Below, in pieces: positions 26,225 to 35,036 of a stretch of 64,000 bases of DNA. Below the pieces are notes generated by a model. The model was not told the DNA's origin, made no database searches, and was given only the letters and a program-made list of their open reading frames with translations. Location: contig JBBRTB010000007.1 of NCBI GenBank assembly GCA_038244815.1, forward strand, positions 1-64,000. The letters are read 5' to 3'. The DNA comes from DASVHS01 sp038244815 (GTDB lineage Bacteria > Acidobacteriota > Thermoanaerobaculia > Gp7-AA8). How positions within the stretch are numbered: position 1 is the first letter of the stretch; each line of letters starts with the position of its first letter. The position numbers and the translations under genes are program-made.

Positions 26225-26395
26225 ATGAAAAACGACGATCCCCACCGCGGTACGACCATTCCCGAGGCCAAGCGCTCGGGTCGCGAAGGTGTCGATCCTC
26301 AGTCGGAACCGGACGAGTTCGTGGATGACATGCGTGTGAATCGGTTCACACCACCGCCTCCGCCTCCGCACGATGACGACGACACCCAGACGTGA
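26225..26395 (+). CDS. 56-residue acidic, proline-rich small protein overlapping phosphoketolase
   Basis: An ORF below the usual length cut-off but with a strong ribosome binding site (GGGAGG 7 nt before ATG). It encodes a hydrophilic protein (MKNDDPHRGTTIPEAKRSG at the start) with a hexaproline run followed by HDDDDTQT at the C-terminus. Its last 23 nt overlap the phosphoketolase ATG at 26373 in another frame. The enzyme gene has no good Shine-Dalgarno sequence of its own, so this ORF may act as a leader peptide that couples translation, or may be a small partner protein. No family was recognised. Confidence 0.6.
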   Translation: MKNDDPHRGTTIPEAKRSGREGVDPQSEPDEFVDDMRVNRFTPPPPPPHDDDDTQT

Positions 26396-28778
26396 TATTG
26401 AAGTGACGATGGATGGTGTTCATCCTCTCTCCGCGGACGAGCTTCGCCGCATGGACGGCTGGTGGAGAGCCGCGAACTACCTGTCGGTCGGCCAGATCTA
26501 TCTGCTCGCCAACCCGCTGCTGCGCTCGCCGCTGAAGCTCGATCAGACGAAATCGCGGCTGCTCGGACACTGGGGAACGACGCCGGGGCTCAACTTCATC
26601 TACGTCCATCTCAACCGCATCATCAAGGCGCGCGACCTGAACATGTTCTACGTGGCCGGCCCCGGTCACGGCGGTCCCGGCGTCGTGGCCAACACCTATC
26701 TGGAAGGGACGTACAGCGAGGTCTATCCGGCGATCAGCCAGGACGCTGCAGGGATGCAGAAGCTGTTCAAGCAGTTTTCGTTTCCCGGCGGCATCCCCAG
26801 TCATGTGGCTCCGGAGACGCCCGGCTCGATTCACGAAGGCGGCGAGCTCGGGTACTCACTCGTGCATGCGTTCGGCGCGGTGTTCGACAATCCCGATCTC
26901 ATCGCCGCATGTGTCATCGGGGACGGCGAGGCCGAGACCGGAGCGCTCGCCACGAGCTGGCACTCGAACAAGTTCCTCAACCCTGCCGTCGACGGAGCGG
27001 TCCTGCCGATCCTGCATCTCAACGGATACAAGATCGCCAATCCCACCGTGCTCGCGCGGATTCCGCACGACGAGCTCGACAGTCTGTTCCGCGGCTACGG
27101 GTATCGGCCGTACTTCGTCGAAGGCGACGATCCCGCCGTCATGCATCCGTTGATGGCCGCCACGCTCGACGCCGTGTTCGACGAGATCCGGGCCATTCAG
27201 ACCGACGCGCGCACGAACGGATTCTCGAAGCGCCCGGTATGGCCAATGGTGATCCTGCGCAGTCCGAAAGGATGGACGGGCCCGAAGGTGGTCGATGGGT
27301 TGCCGTCGGAAAACTCGTGGCGGTCGCATCAGGTTCCCTTCGCCGACCTGGCCGCGAACCCCGAGCATCTCGAGCTCCTGGCCCGCTGGATGAAGAGCTA
27401 CCGGCCCGAGGAGCTGTTCGACGAAGCGGGAACGTTCCGCCGGGAGTTCGCGGAGCTGGCGCCGGAAGGGGAGCGCCGCATGAGCGCGAATCCGCATACG
27501 AACGGCGGACTGCTGCTGCGCGACCTGCGCATGCCCGATTTTCGCGACTACGCGGTGGAAGTGCGCGACCCCGGGACGGGTCGTGCCGAAGCCACGCGCG
27601 TCGCGGGAACGTTCCTGCGGGACGTCATCAGGGACAATCCCGGCAATTTCCGCCTGGTCGGCCCGGACGAGACGGCATCGAACCGGTTGACCGCCGTGTT
27701 CGAAGCGACCGACCGTGTGTTCACCGGGACGATTCTTCCCACCGACGAGCACATTGCGCCGGAGGGAAGGGTGATGGAGGTTCTCAGCGAGCACATGTGC
27801 CAGGGCTGGCTGGAGGGCTATCTGCTCACCGGACGCCACGGCTTCTTCTCGTGCTACGAGGCGTTCATTCACATCGTCGACTCCATGTTCAATCAGCACG
27901 CGAAATGGCTGAAGACGACGCGCCACATCCCGTGGCGGCGGCCGATCGCCTCGCTCAACTATCTGTTGACGTCGCACGTGTGGCGCCAGGATCACAACGG
28001 ATTCAGCCATCAGGATCCCGGCTTCATCGATCTCGTCGTCAACAAGAAGGCGGAGGTCGTGCGCGTCTACCTTCCTCCGGATGCCAACACGCTGCTCTCA
28101 GTCGTCGACCACTGCCTGCGCAGCCGGAACTACGTGAACGTCATCATCGCCGGCAAGCAGCCCTCTCTTCAGTTTCTGGACATGGATGCGGCGATCAAGC
28201 ACTGCTCGGCGGGCCTGGGCATCTGGGACTGGGCGAGCAACGACGGGGATGCCGAGCCCGACGTGGTCATGGCCTGCGCCGGTGACGTCCCCACGCTGGA
28301 GACGCTGGCCGCCGTCGATATCCTCCGCCAGCACATCCCGGAGCTGAGGATCCGCGTCGTCAACGTCGTCGATCTGATGACGCTGCAGCCGCAGAGCGAA
28401 CATCCGCACGGTCTCAGCGACCGTGATTTCGATTCCATCTTCACGAAGGACAAACCGGTCATCTTCGCCTTTCACGGCTATCCGTGGCTGATCCATCGTC
28501 TGACGTACCGGCGGACGAATCACGACAACCTTCACGTGCGCGGCTACAAGGAGGAGGGAACGACCACGACGCCCTTCGACATGGCTGTGCTCAATGACCT
28601 CGATCGCTGCCACCTGGCCATCGACGTCATCGACCGCGTTCCAGACCTCGGCGTGCGTTATGCGCAAGTGAAGCAGGCCCTGCACGACGTCCTCGTCGAG
28701 CACAAAGAGTACATCCGCGAGTACGGGAACGATCTGCCGCGAATTCGCGAATGGAAGTGGCCGTACGGGAAGACGTGA
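26373..28778 (+). CDS. xfp: Phosphoketolase (xylulose-5-phosphate/fructose-6-phosphate)
   Basis: An 801-residue ThDP enzyme that splits xylulose-5-P or fructose-6-P with phosphate to give acetyl phosphate. The family start is clear (LSADELRRMDGWWRAANYLSVGQIYL in part), as are YVAGPGHGGPGVVANTYLEG, the ThDP motif GDGEAETG, HQVPF near residue 320, GPDETASNR and the C-terminal FHGYPWLIHRLTYRR. Length is normal for the family. ATG 26373 overlaps the small ORF upstream; ATG 26409 is an alternative that would leave a 13-nt gap. The acetate kinase gene follows with its start overlapping the stop, completing a phosphoketolase-acetate pathway yielding ATP. Confidence 0.95.
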   Translation: MTTTPRRDIEVTMDGVHPLSADELRRMDGWWRAANYLSVGQIYLLANPLLRSPLKLDQTKSRLLGHWGTTPGLNFIYVHLNRIIKARDLNMFYVAGPGHGGPGVVANTYLEGTYSEVYPAISQDAAGMQKLFKQFSFPGGIPSHVAPETPGSIHEGGELGYSLVHAFGAVFDNPDLIAACVIGDGEAETGALATSWHSNKFLNPAVDGAVLPILHLNGYKIANPTVLARIPHDELDSLFRGYGYRPYFVEGDDPAVMHPLMAATLDAVFDEIRAIQTDARTNGFSKRPVWPMVILRSPKGWTGPKVVDGLPSENSWRSHQVPFADLAANPEHLELLARWMKSYRPEELFDEAGTFRREFAELAPEGERRMSANPHTNGGLLLRDLRMPDFRDYAVEVRDPGTGRAEATRVAGTFLRDVIRDNPGNFRLVGPDETASNRLTAVFEATDRVFTGTILPTDEHIAPEGRVMEVLSEHMCQGWLEGYLLTGRHGFFSCYEAFIHIVDSMFNQHAKWLKTTRHIPWRRPIASLNYLLTSHVWRQDHNGFSHQDPGFIDLVVNKKAEVVRVYLPPDANTLLSVVDHCLRSRNYVNVIIAGKQPSLQFLDMDAAIKHCSAGLGIWDWASNDGDAEPDVVMACAGDVPTLETLAAVDILRQHIPELRIRVVNVVDLMTLQPQSEHPHGLSDRDFDSIFTKDKPVIFAFHGYPWLIHRLTYRRTNHDNLHVRGYKEEGTTTTPFDMAVLNDLDRCHLAIDVIDRVPDLGVRYAQVKQALHDVLVEHKEYIREYGNDLPRIREWKWPYGKT

Positions 28779-29863
28779 ACGTCCTGGTCTTCAATCCGGG
28801 CAGCTCGTCGCTCAAGTACGCGCTGCACCGCTTCCCCGAGGCCGGCGATGCCGCGGCCAACGAAGTCATCGTTCGCGTCGAACCTGACGGTATGGCCGGC
28901 GCGGCCGCGGCAGTCCTCGGGAAGATGCAAGGCAGGACCATCGACGCCGTTGGTTGCCGCGTCGTGCACGGAGGGTCAACGTTCGTCGAGCCGGCCCGCG
29001 TGACAGACGCCGTCGTCGACGACATCCGTGCGCTCTCCGCTCTGGCGCCCCTGCACAATCCCCTGGCGCTGGCGGTCATCGAGACCGTACAAAGGTCGCT
29101 TCCGGCCGCACCCATCGTTGCCGTGTTCGACACGGCCTTTCATCAGACCCTTCCCGCCGTCGCGGCGAACTACGCGCTGCCGCGGGATCTCCAGGTCCGC
29201 CGTTACGGGTTCCACGGCATCTCCTACTCTTACGTGGCCGGCCGCATTGCCGAGCTCCTCGGCCCCGGGCTGCGATCCATCGTCTGCCACCTCGGGAACG
29301 GCGCCAGCGTCTGTGCGCTCGACGGCGGAACGAGTATCGACACCAGCATGGGTCTGACGCCGATGGAGGGGCTGATGATGGGAACACGCTGCGGCGATCT
29401 CGACCCCGGCGCGGTTCTCTTTCTTCTGCGCCGCGGCATGAACGAGCCGGGGCTCGACGATCTCCTGAATCATCGCTCCGGACTGCTCGGCGTTTCCAGC
29501 CGCACCAGCGACGTGCGGGAGCTGGAGGAATCGGCCGCGGCGGGCGACGATCGCGCCCGCCTGGCGCTGGAGATGTTCGCCTATCGCGCTGCGAAGTACA
29601 TCGGCGCTTACGCCGTGGCGCTGGAAGGTCTTGATGCCCTCGTATTCACGGCCGGCATCGGCGAGCACTCGGCGTCCATGCGCCGGCGGATCTGCCGCCG
29701 CCTGTCATTCCTTGGGATCGACATCGATGAATCACTCAATCAGGAGCAGCGCAGCGGCGAGCGCCGGATCAGCGCGGGCAGAGTCGCCGTCTGGGTGATC
29801 CCCACGAACGAGGAGCTGGAGATCGCCCGCGCCACGATGCGAACACTCGAAGGACATCATTGA
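28775..29863 (+). CDS. ackA: Acetate kinase
   Basis: AckA transfers phosphate between acetyl phosphate and ADP. From GTG 28775 the product is 362 residues and begins with the family N-terminus (NVLVFNPGSSSLKYAL). Other motifs are VHGGSTF, FDTAFHQTLP, RYGFHGISYSYV, HLGNGASV, DTSMGLTPMEGLMMGTRCGD and FTAGIGEHS. GTG 28775 overlaps the phosphoketolase stop (GTGA) and gives the usual family start; the in-frame ATG at 28751 would add eight residues. In this operon it converts acetyl phosphate from phosphoketolase to acetate and ATP. Confidence 0.95.
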   Translation: MNVLVFNPGSSSLKYALHRFPEAGDAAANEVIVRVEPDGMAGAAAAVLGKMQGRTIDAVGCRVVHGGSTFVEPARVTDAVVDDIRALSALAPLHNPLALAVIETVQRSLPAAPIVAVFDTAFHQTLPAVAANYALPRDLQVRRYGFHGISYSYVAGRIAELLGPGLRSIVCHLGNGASVCALDGGTSIDTSMGLTPMEGLMMGTRCGDLDPGAVLFLLRRGMNEPGLDDLLNHRSGLLGVSSRTSDVRELEESAAAGDDRARLALEMFAYRAAKYIGAYAVALEGLDALVFTAGIGEHSASMRRRICRRLSFLGIDIDESLNQEQRSGERRISAGRVAVWVIPTNEELEIARATMRTLEGHH

Positions 29864-29968
29864 GTGTCATCTGTCACGGGGACGGGGTTGAGTGGATCAC
29901 CTGTGAGCGGCCCTTCCGTCATAGCGGGATCTCCGAAACGGAACGATAGGTATGGTGGAGGTTCCGCC

Positions 29969-30850
29969 ATGACCAGGATCGATCGGATTCTCGTTCCAAC
30001 CGACTTCAGTGAGCCCGCCGAGCACGCTCTCGCGTACGCTAGTGACCTCGCCAAACGGATCAACGCCAGCCTCACGGTGATGTTCGCGGACCCGTTCCTG
30101 CCGCCCATCGACTACAGCGCGGAGTTGGGCACCTGGGCCGCGGCTGATGTGCCGATCCTTCGCGAAGACGCGAAAAAGAAGATCGACGCGGAGATCGCCA
30201 GATTTGTGGACACGACCGTGCACGCCGAATCCACGGTGCGCATTGCCAGTGCCGCCGATGGCATCGTCGAACAGGTGATGGAGACTCCCGTCAGCCTCAT
30301 CGTGATGGGCTCGCACGGCCGCAGCGGCATGCCCCGGATTCTGTTCGGATCCGTCACCGAGGAAGTGATGCGCCGAGCCCCGGTTCCGGTGCTGGTGGTC
30401 CCGCCGAAGGCACCGTCGATTGCTTCACTCGTCACGATCCTCTGTCCCGTGGAAGACAACGCGCGCGGACACGAGGTCCTGCGGCTCGCGGCACGGCTGG
30501 CACCGGTCAACGCCATGTTCTTCGTGGTCGGGGCCATGCCGGACGACATGATCGATTCGGACGAAGGCGTGGCCGAGCTGGAGCGCTGGACTCCCGCGGA
30601 GCTGCGTCCGCGCAGCAGGTTCATCGCGGTATCGAAAGATCACGTCCTCGACAAGGTCACCGATCTGGCCAGAAGGCTCCGCGCCGATCTGGTCGTGGCC
30701 ACAGAGCCGTCGACGCGGGGGGTGGGTGATTTCATTCAGGGCTCGTTCGCCGAGCGTCTGATGCAGCGCTGCGGTTGCCCGGTGCTCACGCTCAACCGCG
30801 CCGTCACCGTTCCTGCGGTCGAGGAGATGACGCTGCAGACGGCCGGCTGA
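29969..30850 (+). CDS. Universal stress protein with two tandem Usp domains
   Basis: A 293-residue cytoplasmic protein. The first Usp domain (about 1-145) has ILVPTDFSEPAEHALAYA and the ATP-binding loop GSHGRSGMPRILFGSVTEEV; the second (about 150-285) is degenerate, with GVGDFIQGSFAERLM in the loop position and no GxxG-rich ATP loop. Tandem Usp proteins respond to starvation or oxygen limitation in several bacteria. ATG 29969 has GGTGGAGG 9 nt upstream. It lies 105 nt after ackA, and phosphoketolase-ackA-usp groupings fit a stress or low-oxygen acetate pathway (inference). Confidence 0.88.
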   Translation: MTRIDRILVPTDFSEPAEHALAYASDLAKRINASLTVMFADPFLPPIDYSAELGTWAAADVPILREDAKKKIDAEIARFVDTTVHAESTVRIASAADGIVEQVMETPVSLIVMGSHGRSGMPRILFGSVTEEVMRRAPVPVLVVPPKAPSIASLVTILCPVEDNARGHEVLRLAARLAPVNAMFFVVGAMPDDMIDSDEGVAELERWTPAELRPRSRFIAVSKDHVLDKVTDLARRLRADLVVATEPSTRGVGDFIQGSFAERLMQRCGCPVLTLNRAVTVPAVEEMTLQTAG

Positions 30851-31129
30851 TCAGGCCGCGGCGCGTTTGCGGGCCAGAAACACGGCCGCACCCGCCGCAA
30901 GGCCAGCACCCAGCAGAATCTTCACGGCCTTCTTGCCGCCGAAGCCGGCGAGAAGGCCGACGGCCGCGGCGCCGCCGACGAGCACGATGGCGTTGCCCCG
31001 CAGCTTTGCTTTCACCGCCGCGCGGTCCGCGCGGAACTCGTCGTCGAGTGCCTCGATGTCGCGCTCGACCTTCATGCGAGCGGCGCGTACGCGGCTCTCG
31101 GCGTTACTCACTTCGCTGTTCACGCTCAT
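30851..31129 (-). CDS. Small membrane-associated hypothetical protein paired with a YqjE/DUF1469-like gene
   Basis: A 92-residue protein with a charged coiled-coil-like N-terminal half (NAESRVRAARMKVERDIEAL) and two short hydrophobic segments rich in Gly/Ala (GNAIVLVGGAAAVGLLAGFGG, ILLGAGLAAGAAVFLA). Arrangement and position after a DUF1469 gene resemble DUF3618-type proteins. Its ATG overlaps the upstream stop (ATGA). Function unknown. Confidence 0.65.
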   Translation of the reverse strand: MSVNSEVSNAESRVRAARMKVERDIEALDDEFRADRAAVKAKLRGNAIVLVGGAAAVGLLAGFGGKKAVKILLGAGLAAGAAVFLARKRAAA

Positions 31130-31539
31130 GCTCTGCTCCTGACGCGGGCGACATCCGCCTTGATGGTGCTGATATCGGTCTTCACCTGTTCGATCGTGTG
31201 TGTCGGCGTCAGGCTTGCGCCCTGAACGCTCTTTCTGCCGCTCATGGCCAGGACGCCGGCGACGAACCCGAGGAACACCGCGACGATCAGGGCTGCAAGC
31301 CAGAGGGACAATCCGAGGGCCACGATCCCGAACATCAGGGTCAGCAGCACGAACTCGAGCGCAAAGAGGCCGATCACTCCGGCTCCGCCGAGAAGTCCCG
31401 CCCCGGTACCGAGTCTGGAGATGCTGTGCTGCAACTCGGTCCTGGCCAGAGCCACTTCGCTGCGGACGAGAGCGGAGAGATCCTGTGTCAGCTCCCGAAC
31501 GATGTCGGAAAGGGAACGGTCGGTCGATATGGTGCTCAT
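31126..31539 (-). CDS. Putative actinobacterial-holin-X/YqjE-like (DUF1469) membrane protein
   Basis: A 137-residue protein: an N-terminal amphipathic region (LSDIVRELTQDLSALVRSEVALARTEL in part), two strong transmembrane helices (GAGVIGLFALEFVLLTLMFGIVALGL and LAALIVAVFLGFVAGVLAM regions) and a charged tail. This pattern matches the phage-holin-superfamily/YqjE proteins, which despite the name are usually chromosomal stress-related membrane proteins. It is coupled to the downstream small protein by a 4-nt overlap. No phage genes are nearby. Confidence 0.72.
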   Translation of the reverse strand: MSTISTDRSLSDIVRELTQDLSALVRSEVALARTELQHSISRLGTGAGLLGGAGVIGLFALEFVLLTLMFGIVALGLSLWLAALIVAVFLGFVAGVLAMSGRKSVQGASLTPTHTIEQVKTDISTIKADVARVRSRA

Positions 31540-31680
31540 GCTGGATGAAATAGCAAGAGCTTGGCCAGCAGCGACGTTTTCGGCTCATTTTTGAACGCCG
31601 GTGGCGCGCTCTTCCGTGCCGGGAGCTTCCGGAACGCCGTTCAACGCGTCAACCCGTCAACCCGTAATACGATGCGATTC

Positions 31681-32574
31681 ATGACGACCTGGCCGTCCCT
31701 TCCTCTCGATGAGTGGCGCGACACGAAGGAGACGCTCAACCGCTGGATGCAGATCGTCGGAAAGATCACGCTGGAGCTCACTCCGCTCGTCAATCATTGG
31801 TGGAACGTGGGCCTTCGCGTTTCCGCCCATGGTCTGAGGACGACGGCGATTCCTTACCAGGACCGTTGGTTCGACATGGAATTCGACTTCGTCGAGCACT
31901 TTCTGCGCATCCGCGTCAGCGATGGGTCCGGGCAGGACATCCCCCTCGGTCCCAGGAGCGTGGCCGAAATGGGTCGCCAATGTTTCGCGGCGCTGCGGCA
32001 ACTCGGAATCGACTGCGACATCTGGTCCACCCCGGTCGAGATCGCCAATCCCATTCCTCTCGACCGGGACGAGGAACATCGTTCGTATGACCGCGCCGCG
32101 GTGAGCCGGTTCTGGCGGCTTCTCCTCTCGGCGGACACAGTGTTCGAGACGTTTCGGGCGCGCTTCATCGGCAAGTGCAGCCCGGTGTTGTTTTTCTGGG
32201 GGAGCTTCGATCTCGCCGTGACTCGATTCTCCGGCCGCCCGGCACCGGCGCGCGAAGGCGCCGACTCGATCACGCGTGAGGCCTACTCGCATGAAGTGAG
32301 CAGCGTCGGATTCTGGCCGGGCGATGACCGTCTGCCGTTGCCGGCGTTCTTCAGTTACACCGCCCCCGAGCCTCCGGGATTCCGGGATGCCAAGGTCCGG
32401 CCGGCCGGCGCGTACTACCATCCGCAGCTGCAGGGTTTCTATCTGCACCTCGACGAGCTCCGCAAGTCGAGTGATCCCGCAGCGGCGCTGCTCGATTTCT
32501 GTCAGAGCACATACGAAGCGGGAGCGAATGCCGGCAAGTGGGACCGCGCCGCTCTCGAGCGAAGGAGTTCGTGA
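31681..32574 (+). CDS. DUF5996-like protein
   Basis: A 297-residue soluble protein that begins WPSLPLDEWRDTKETLNRWMQIVGKITLEL and has HWWNVGLRVSAHGLRT and FDFVEHFL early, the pattern I associate with DUF5996 proteins of unknown function. Aromatic-rich segments (LFFWGSFDLAVTRFSG, AYYHPQLQGFYLHLDEL) follow. ATG 31681 was used; ATG 31672 is equally possible, and neither has a clear ribosome binding site. Its stop shares a base with the start of the next gene (TGATG), so the two are co-translated. Confidence 0.75.
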   Translation: MTTWPSLPLDEWRDTKETLNRWMQIVGKITLELTPLVNHWWNVGLRVSAHGLRTTAIPYQDRWFDMEFDFVEHFLRIRVSDGSGQDIPLGPRSVAEMGRQCFAALRQLGIDCDIWSTPVEIANPIPLDRDEEHRSYDRAAVSRFWRLLLSADTVFETFRARFIGKCSPVLFFWGSFDLAVTRFSGRPAPAREGADSITREAYSHEVSSVGFWPGDDRLPLPAFFSYTAPEPPGFRDAKVRPAGAYYHPQLQGFYLHLDELRKSSDPAAALLDFCQSTYEAGANAGKWDRAALERRSS

Positions 32575-32837
32575 TGCAGAAGATGTGTGATCACCTCAGG
32601 CTGCCCGACAATGCCCAGCCGCGTACGCCCGAGGGTTGCGAAGAATGTCTGAAGATGGGGGATACGTGGATGCACTTGCGGCGCTGTCTTCATTGCGGGC
32701 ACATCGGATGTTGCGACAGCTCGAAGAACAAGCATGCCTCGAAGCATTTCGAGACCACGAAGCACCCCACGATCCAGTCCTTCCAGCCGGGCGAGAACTG
32801 GAAATGGTGCTACATCGACGAGGTGACGGTCGGCTGA
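32574..32837 (+). CDS. UBP-type zinc-finger protein
   Basis: An 87-residue protein consisting almost entirely of one UBP-type zinc finger: CDHL, CEECLKMGD, RRCLHCGHIGCCDSSKNKHASKH and TTKHPTIQSF give the Cys/His pattern seen in eukaryotic ubiquitin proteases and in small stand-alone bacterial proteins. In eukaryotes the fold binds the ubiquitin C-terminal diglycine; the bacterial role is unknown. GAAGGAG lies 6-8 nt upstream of ATG 32574, which overlaps the DUF5996 stop. Confidence 0.85.
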   Translation: MQKMCDHLRLPDNAQPRTPEGCEECLKMGDTWMHLRRCLHCGHIGCCDSSKNKHASKHFETTKHPTIQSFQPGENWKWCYIDEVTVG

Positions 32838-32850
32838 CGTTTCCGTCCGT

Positions 32851-33102
32851 TCAGGCCTGCCGGTTCTTGACGACAATCGCCACGATGATCAGGACGAAGG
32901 CGACGAGCCGCAGGACGTAGAGAATCTCCGCGGGGTAAACCACACCCAGCAGGCCGCGGGCGCAGGCCAGGAGCGAGAATGCCGCGCCGAAGTAGAAGAA
33001 CAGCACGTCACGGCTGTCGCGGTAGAAGCGGAAGAAGTAGAGCGCGGCCACGGCGTAGCCCATGGTCAGGGCGCCGGAGATGAAGGATGCGGCGCTCAGC
33101 AT
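32851..33102 (-). CDS. Small DUF5985-like membrane protein (second of a pair)
   Basis: An 83-residue protein with three hydrophobic helices (SFISGALTMGYAVAALYFFRF, DVLFFYFGAAFSLLACARGLLG and ILYVLRLVAFVLIIVAIVV) separated by the conserved-looking FYRDSRDVLFFYF loop. It overlaps the upstream stop by one base (TGATG). Members occur in pairs in several bacteria; function unknown. Confidence 0.7.
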   Translation of the reverse strand: MLSAASFISGALTMGYAVAALYFFRFYRDSRDVLFFYFGAAFSLLACARGLLGVVYPAEILYVLRLVAFVLIIVAIVVKNRQA

Positions 33103-33371
33103 CAACGCGTCTCCCAGATCAGCCCGTAGATCAGCAGCATGACACCGACGACGGCCGGAAACGTGCGCATCAGCGAGAGATCGGTCTCCGGTATCACCCG
33201 GAGATCGATGAAGAGCAGGACATTGTTCACGGCCAGTCCGGCGAAGCAGAGGCCGCTCCACAACAGCAGGCGTACTCTCGACCGGATGTAGCCGCGCAGC
33301 AACAGGGCCGCGCAGGCGATGCTGGTCAGCGCGCAGAGCGCGTACACGATGGTGCCGAATCCGATGTTCAT
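33102..33371 (-). CDS. Small DUF5985-like membrane protein (first of a pair)
   Basis: An 89-residue membrane protein with three hydrophobic helices and the loop GYIRSRVRLLLWSGLCF, parallel in layout to its downstream partner. The ATG overlaps the stop of the upstream gene by 4 nt (ATGA). The two probably form a heteromeric membrane complex (inference from pairing). Confidence 0.7.
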   Translation of the reverse strand: MNIGFGTIVYALCALTSIACAALLLRGYIRSRVRLLLWSGLCFAGLAVNNVLLFIDLRVIPETDLSLMRTFPAVVGVMLLIYGLIWETR

Positions 33372-33745
33372 TCGCTTTTCAGTTTGAAGGCGTTCGAGAA
33401 TGACCGGAGCCTCTCCAGGCTCGCGGAGTAGATGGCGTTGATGACGCTGGTGCGGCGCGTGGAGTAGACGTCGGCCAGGCCGGCGATACCCGCCGCCAGT
33501 TTCTCGTCCTGGGCGTCGTAGCGGAAGGCGCTGCTCTGCTCCGCGGCGCTGAGGATCTTTGTCCGGGCCAGAGTGTTCATCTTCCGGAAGGCGGCGTCTT
33601 CCTGAATGCCCAGCTGCTGGGCAACCGCCGCCGGACTCCAGAACGTGTTCGGCGAGCGACGAAGAAGCAGAACGATCTCCACCGCCTCGGCCGAGTCGAA
33701 GTGTTCGACGATGAAGTCTCGTATGTCAGGCGGAAGAGCGCTCAA
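33368..33745 (-). CDS. Putative winged-helix protein heading the DUF5985 operon
   Basis: A 125-residue soluble protein with a helix-turn-helix-like centre (AEAVEIVLLLRRSPNTFWSP, then AAVAQQLGIQEDAAFRKMNTLA) and a charged helical C-terminus. Such small winged-helix proteins precede DUF5985 pairs. I placed the start at TTG 33745, giving MSALPPDIRDFIVEHF; GAAGGG lies about 13 nt upstream. The longer open frame above is antisense or unrelated sequence. It is coupled to the next gene by ATGA. DNA binding is inference. Confidence 0.62.
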   Translation of the reverse strand: MSALPPDIRDFIVEHFDSAEAVEIVLLLRRSPNTFWSPAAVAQQLGIQEDAAFRKMNTLARTKILSAAEQSSAFRYDAQDEKLAAGIAGLADVYSTRRTSVINAIYSASLERLRSFSNAFKLKSE

Positions 33746-33846
33746 GACGACCGGTTTCCCTTCGAAGCAGGAATATATGGTGATGCATGGAAACAGCGCA
33801 AGCGTGCTGATCGCTCTGCGAAATCGTTCGCTGCCCGGGGGTAGCG

Positions 33847-34269
33847 TCAATCGGTGACGGTCAGGGTCGTCTCGCCGAGATGGTTGAGACCGCTGCGTAG
33901 TTCCGCACGGTACGTGCCGCTGCCGTCCAGCAGACCGACGGGCGCCTGGAGATCGAGGCCCGTTCCGGTGGCCACCTCTTTCTGGTCGGTCACCGTCCAG
34001 CCGCTCGGCGCAAACCAGGCAACCGTGAGCGGCGTGTTCGGACCGGCGTTGGCGAGCTCGATGTGGACCGTTGCCACCTGTCCGGACCGGATCGTGTGCG
34101 GTGAGACGACGAACTGTTTCACCGTCGGAAGCGACGGCCCGGCGGCGGTGGTGCTGCCGATGTCGACCTTCTGTATGGGTGGCGTCGCGGTGGATTCCTT
34201 CGAGCAGTGCACCATGACCATCAGGCTGCCTGCAGCGAGAAGGCTGACGGCGCTTTTCGTTCGCATCAT
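33847..34269 (-). CDS. Putative lipoprotein with CARDB-like beta domain
   Basis: A 140-residue exported protein. The signal peptide ends MVMVHC (lipobox-like; Cys about 22). The mature part is a single beta-sandwich (KQFVVSPHTIRSGQVATVHIEL, NAGPNTPLTVAWFAPSGWTV, GTYRAELRSG, ETTLTVTD) that resembles CARDB/Ig-like adhesion modules. No ribosome binding site is obvious for ATG 34269. Function unknown. Confidence 0.6.
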   Translation of the reverse strand: MMRTKSAVSLLAAGSLMVMVHCSKESTATPPIQKVDIGSTTAAGPSLPTVKQFVVSPHTIRSGQVATVHIELANAGPNTPLTVAWFAPSGWTVTDQKEVATGTGLDLQAPVGLLDGSGTYRAELRSGLNHLGETTLTVTD

Positions 34270-34325
34270 ATCCAGAAGGTGCTGCAAGATGTGTGCAAGC
34301 GCCGGTCGCGGCGGACAGTTGGAAT

Positions 34326-35036
34326 TCAATCGATGTGGAACGTGCCCAGGTCTGCCTCCCCGGCGGGCAGCAGCGCCGCCACGGCCGAGGGGCCCAGGTC
34401 GACGATCTCGCAGGTGAAGAAGCAACAGAGGTCTTCCATCGACTGGGCCATGCAGAGCGAGGCGATCGGTGGGGGAGTTCTCTCCTCGCTCTCCATGAAG
34501 ATGGCCCGGCCCCGTTCAGCCGAGAAGGCCAGGGCTGCGAAATCGGTGGTGTCATCTCCCGCGTAGACCACGCGAGAGGCGTGCACGTGAGCGGCGATGG
34601 CGCGCAGGGCAGCGCGCTTCCCTCCGCCGGAGAGGCGCGCTTCCACCACCTTACGGCCGGGCATGAGCTGGAGCCGGTGGCTGCGCGCCCGGCGCGTGAA
34701 ATCGTGGAGCCTGTTCCGGTTCCCGGCACCATCACTGTGGCGAAAGTGCACGGCCACCGAGAACTTCTTCTGCTCGATGTGCATGCCGCCCGACTGGAGA
34801 TCGCGGGCCAGATCGTCCGGCAGCGGTGGAAGTGCCGACCGCGCCGTCCAGAGCATCCGCCCGTCCGCATCCTGGCATTCGAGACCATGGGATCCGGCGA
34901 TGATGGCGCGCAGGGCGCCGATGCGCGGGCGCACGTCGTCGACCTCACGTCCGCTGATGATGGCCAGAGCCACCGAAGGGCAGCGGCTGGATCGTTCCAG
35001 GACCGCCTCACGCGCCGTGGCTGGCGGCCAGGCCAT
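34326..35036 (-). pseudogene. otsB: Truncated trehalose-6-phosphate phosphatase lacking the catalytic N-terminal motif
   Basis: The 236-residue frame carries OtsB features: AIISGREVDDVRPRIG, GSHGLECQD, KFSVAVHFRH, PGRKVVEARLSGGGK and the motif YAGDDTTDFAAL. The HAD motif I DxDGT(V/L), normally about 37 residues before the SGR motif and carrying the nucleophile Asp, is absent. I read all three minus frames up to the mscS stop and found no DxDGT; in this frame a TGA lies at about 35081. Without that Asp the enzyme cannot work by the known mechanism. It may be a remnant after a 5' deletion, or a regulatory derivative. It sits downstream of mscS. Confidence 0.6.

Noticed and set aside
31126..31539. 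Phage holin as evidence of a prophage
   Set aside because: The DUF1469/YqjE-type membrane protein is a normal chromosomal gene. No capsid, integrase, lysin or att-like repeats are present.
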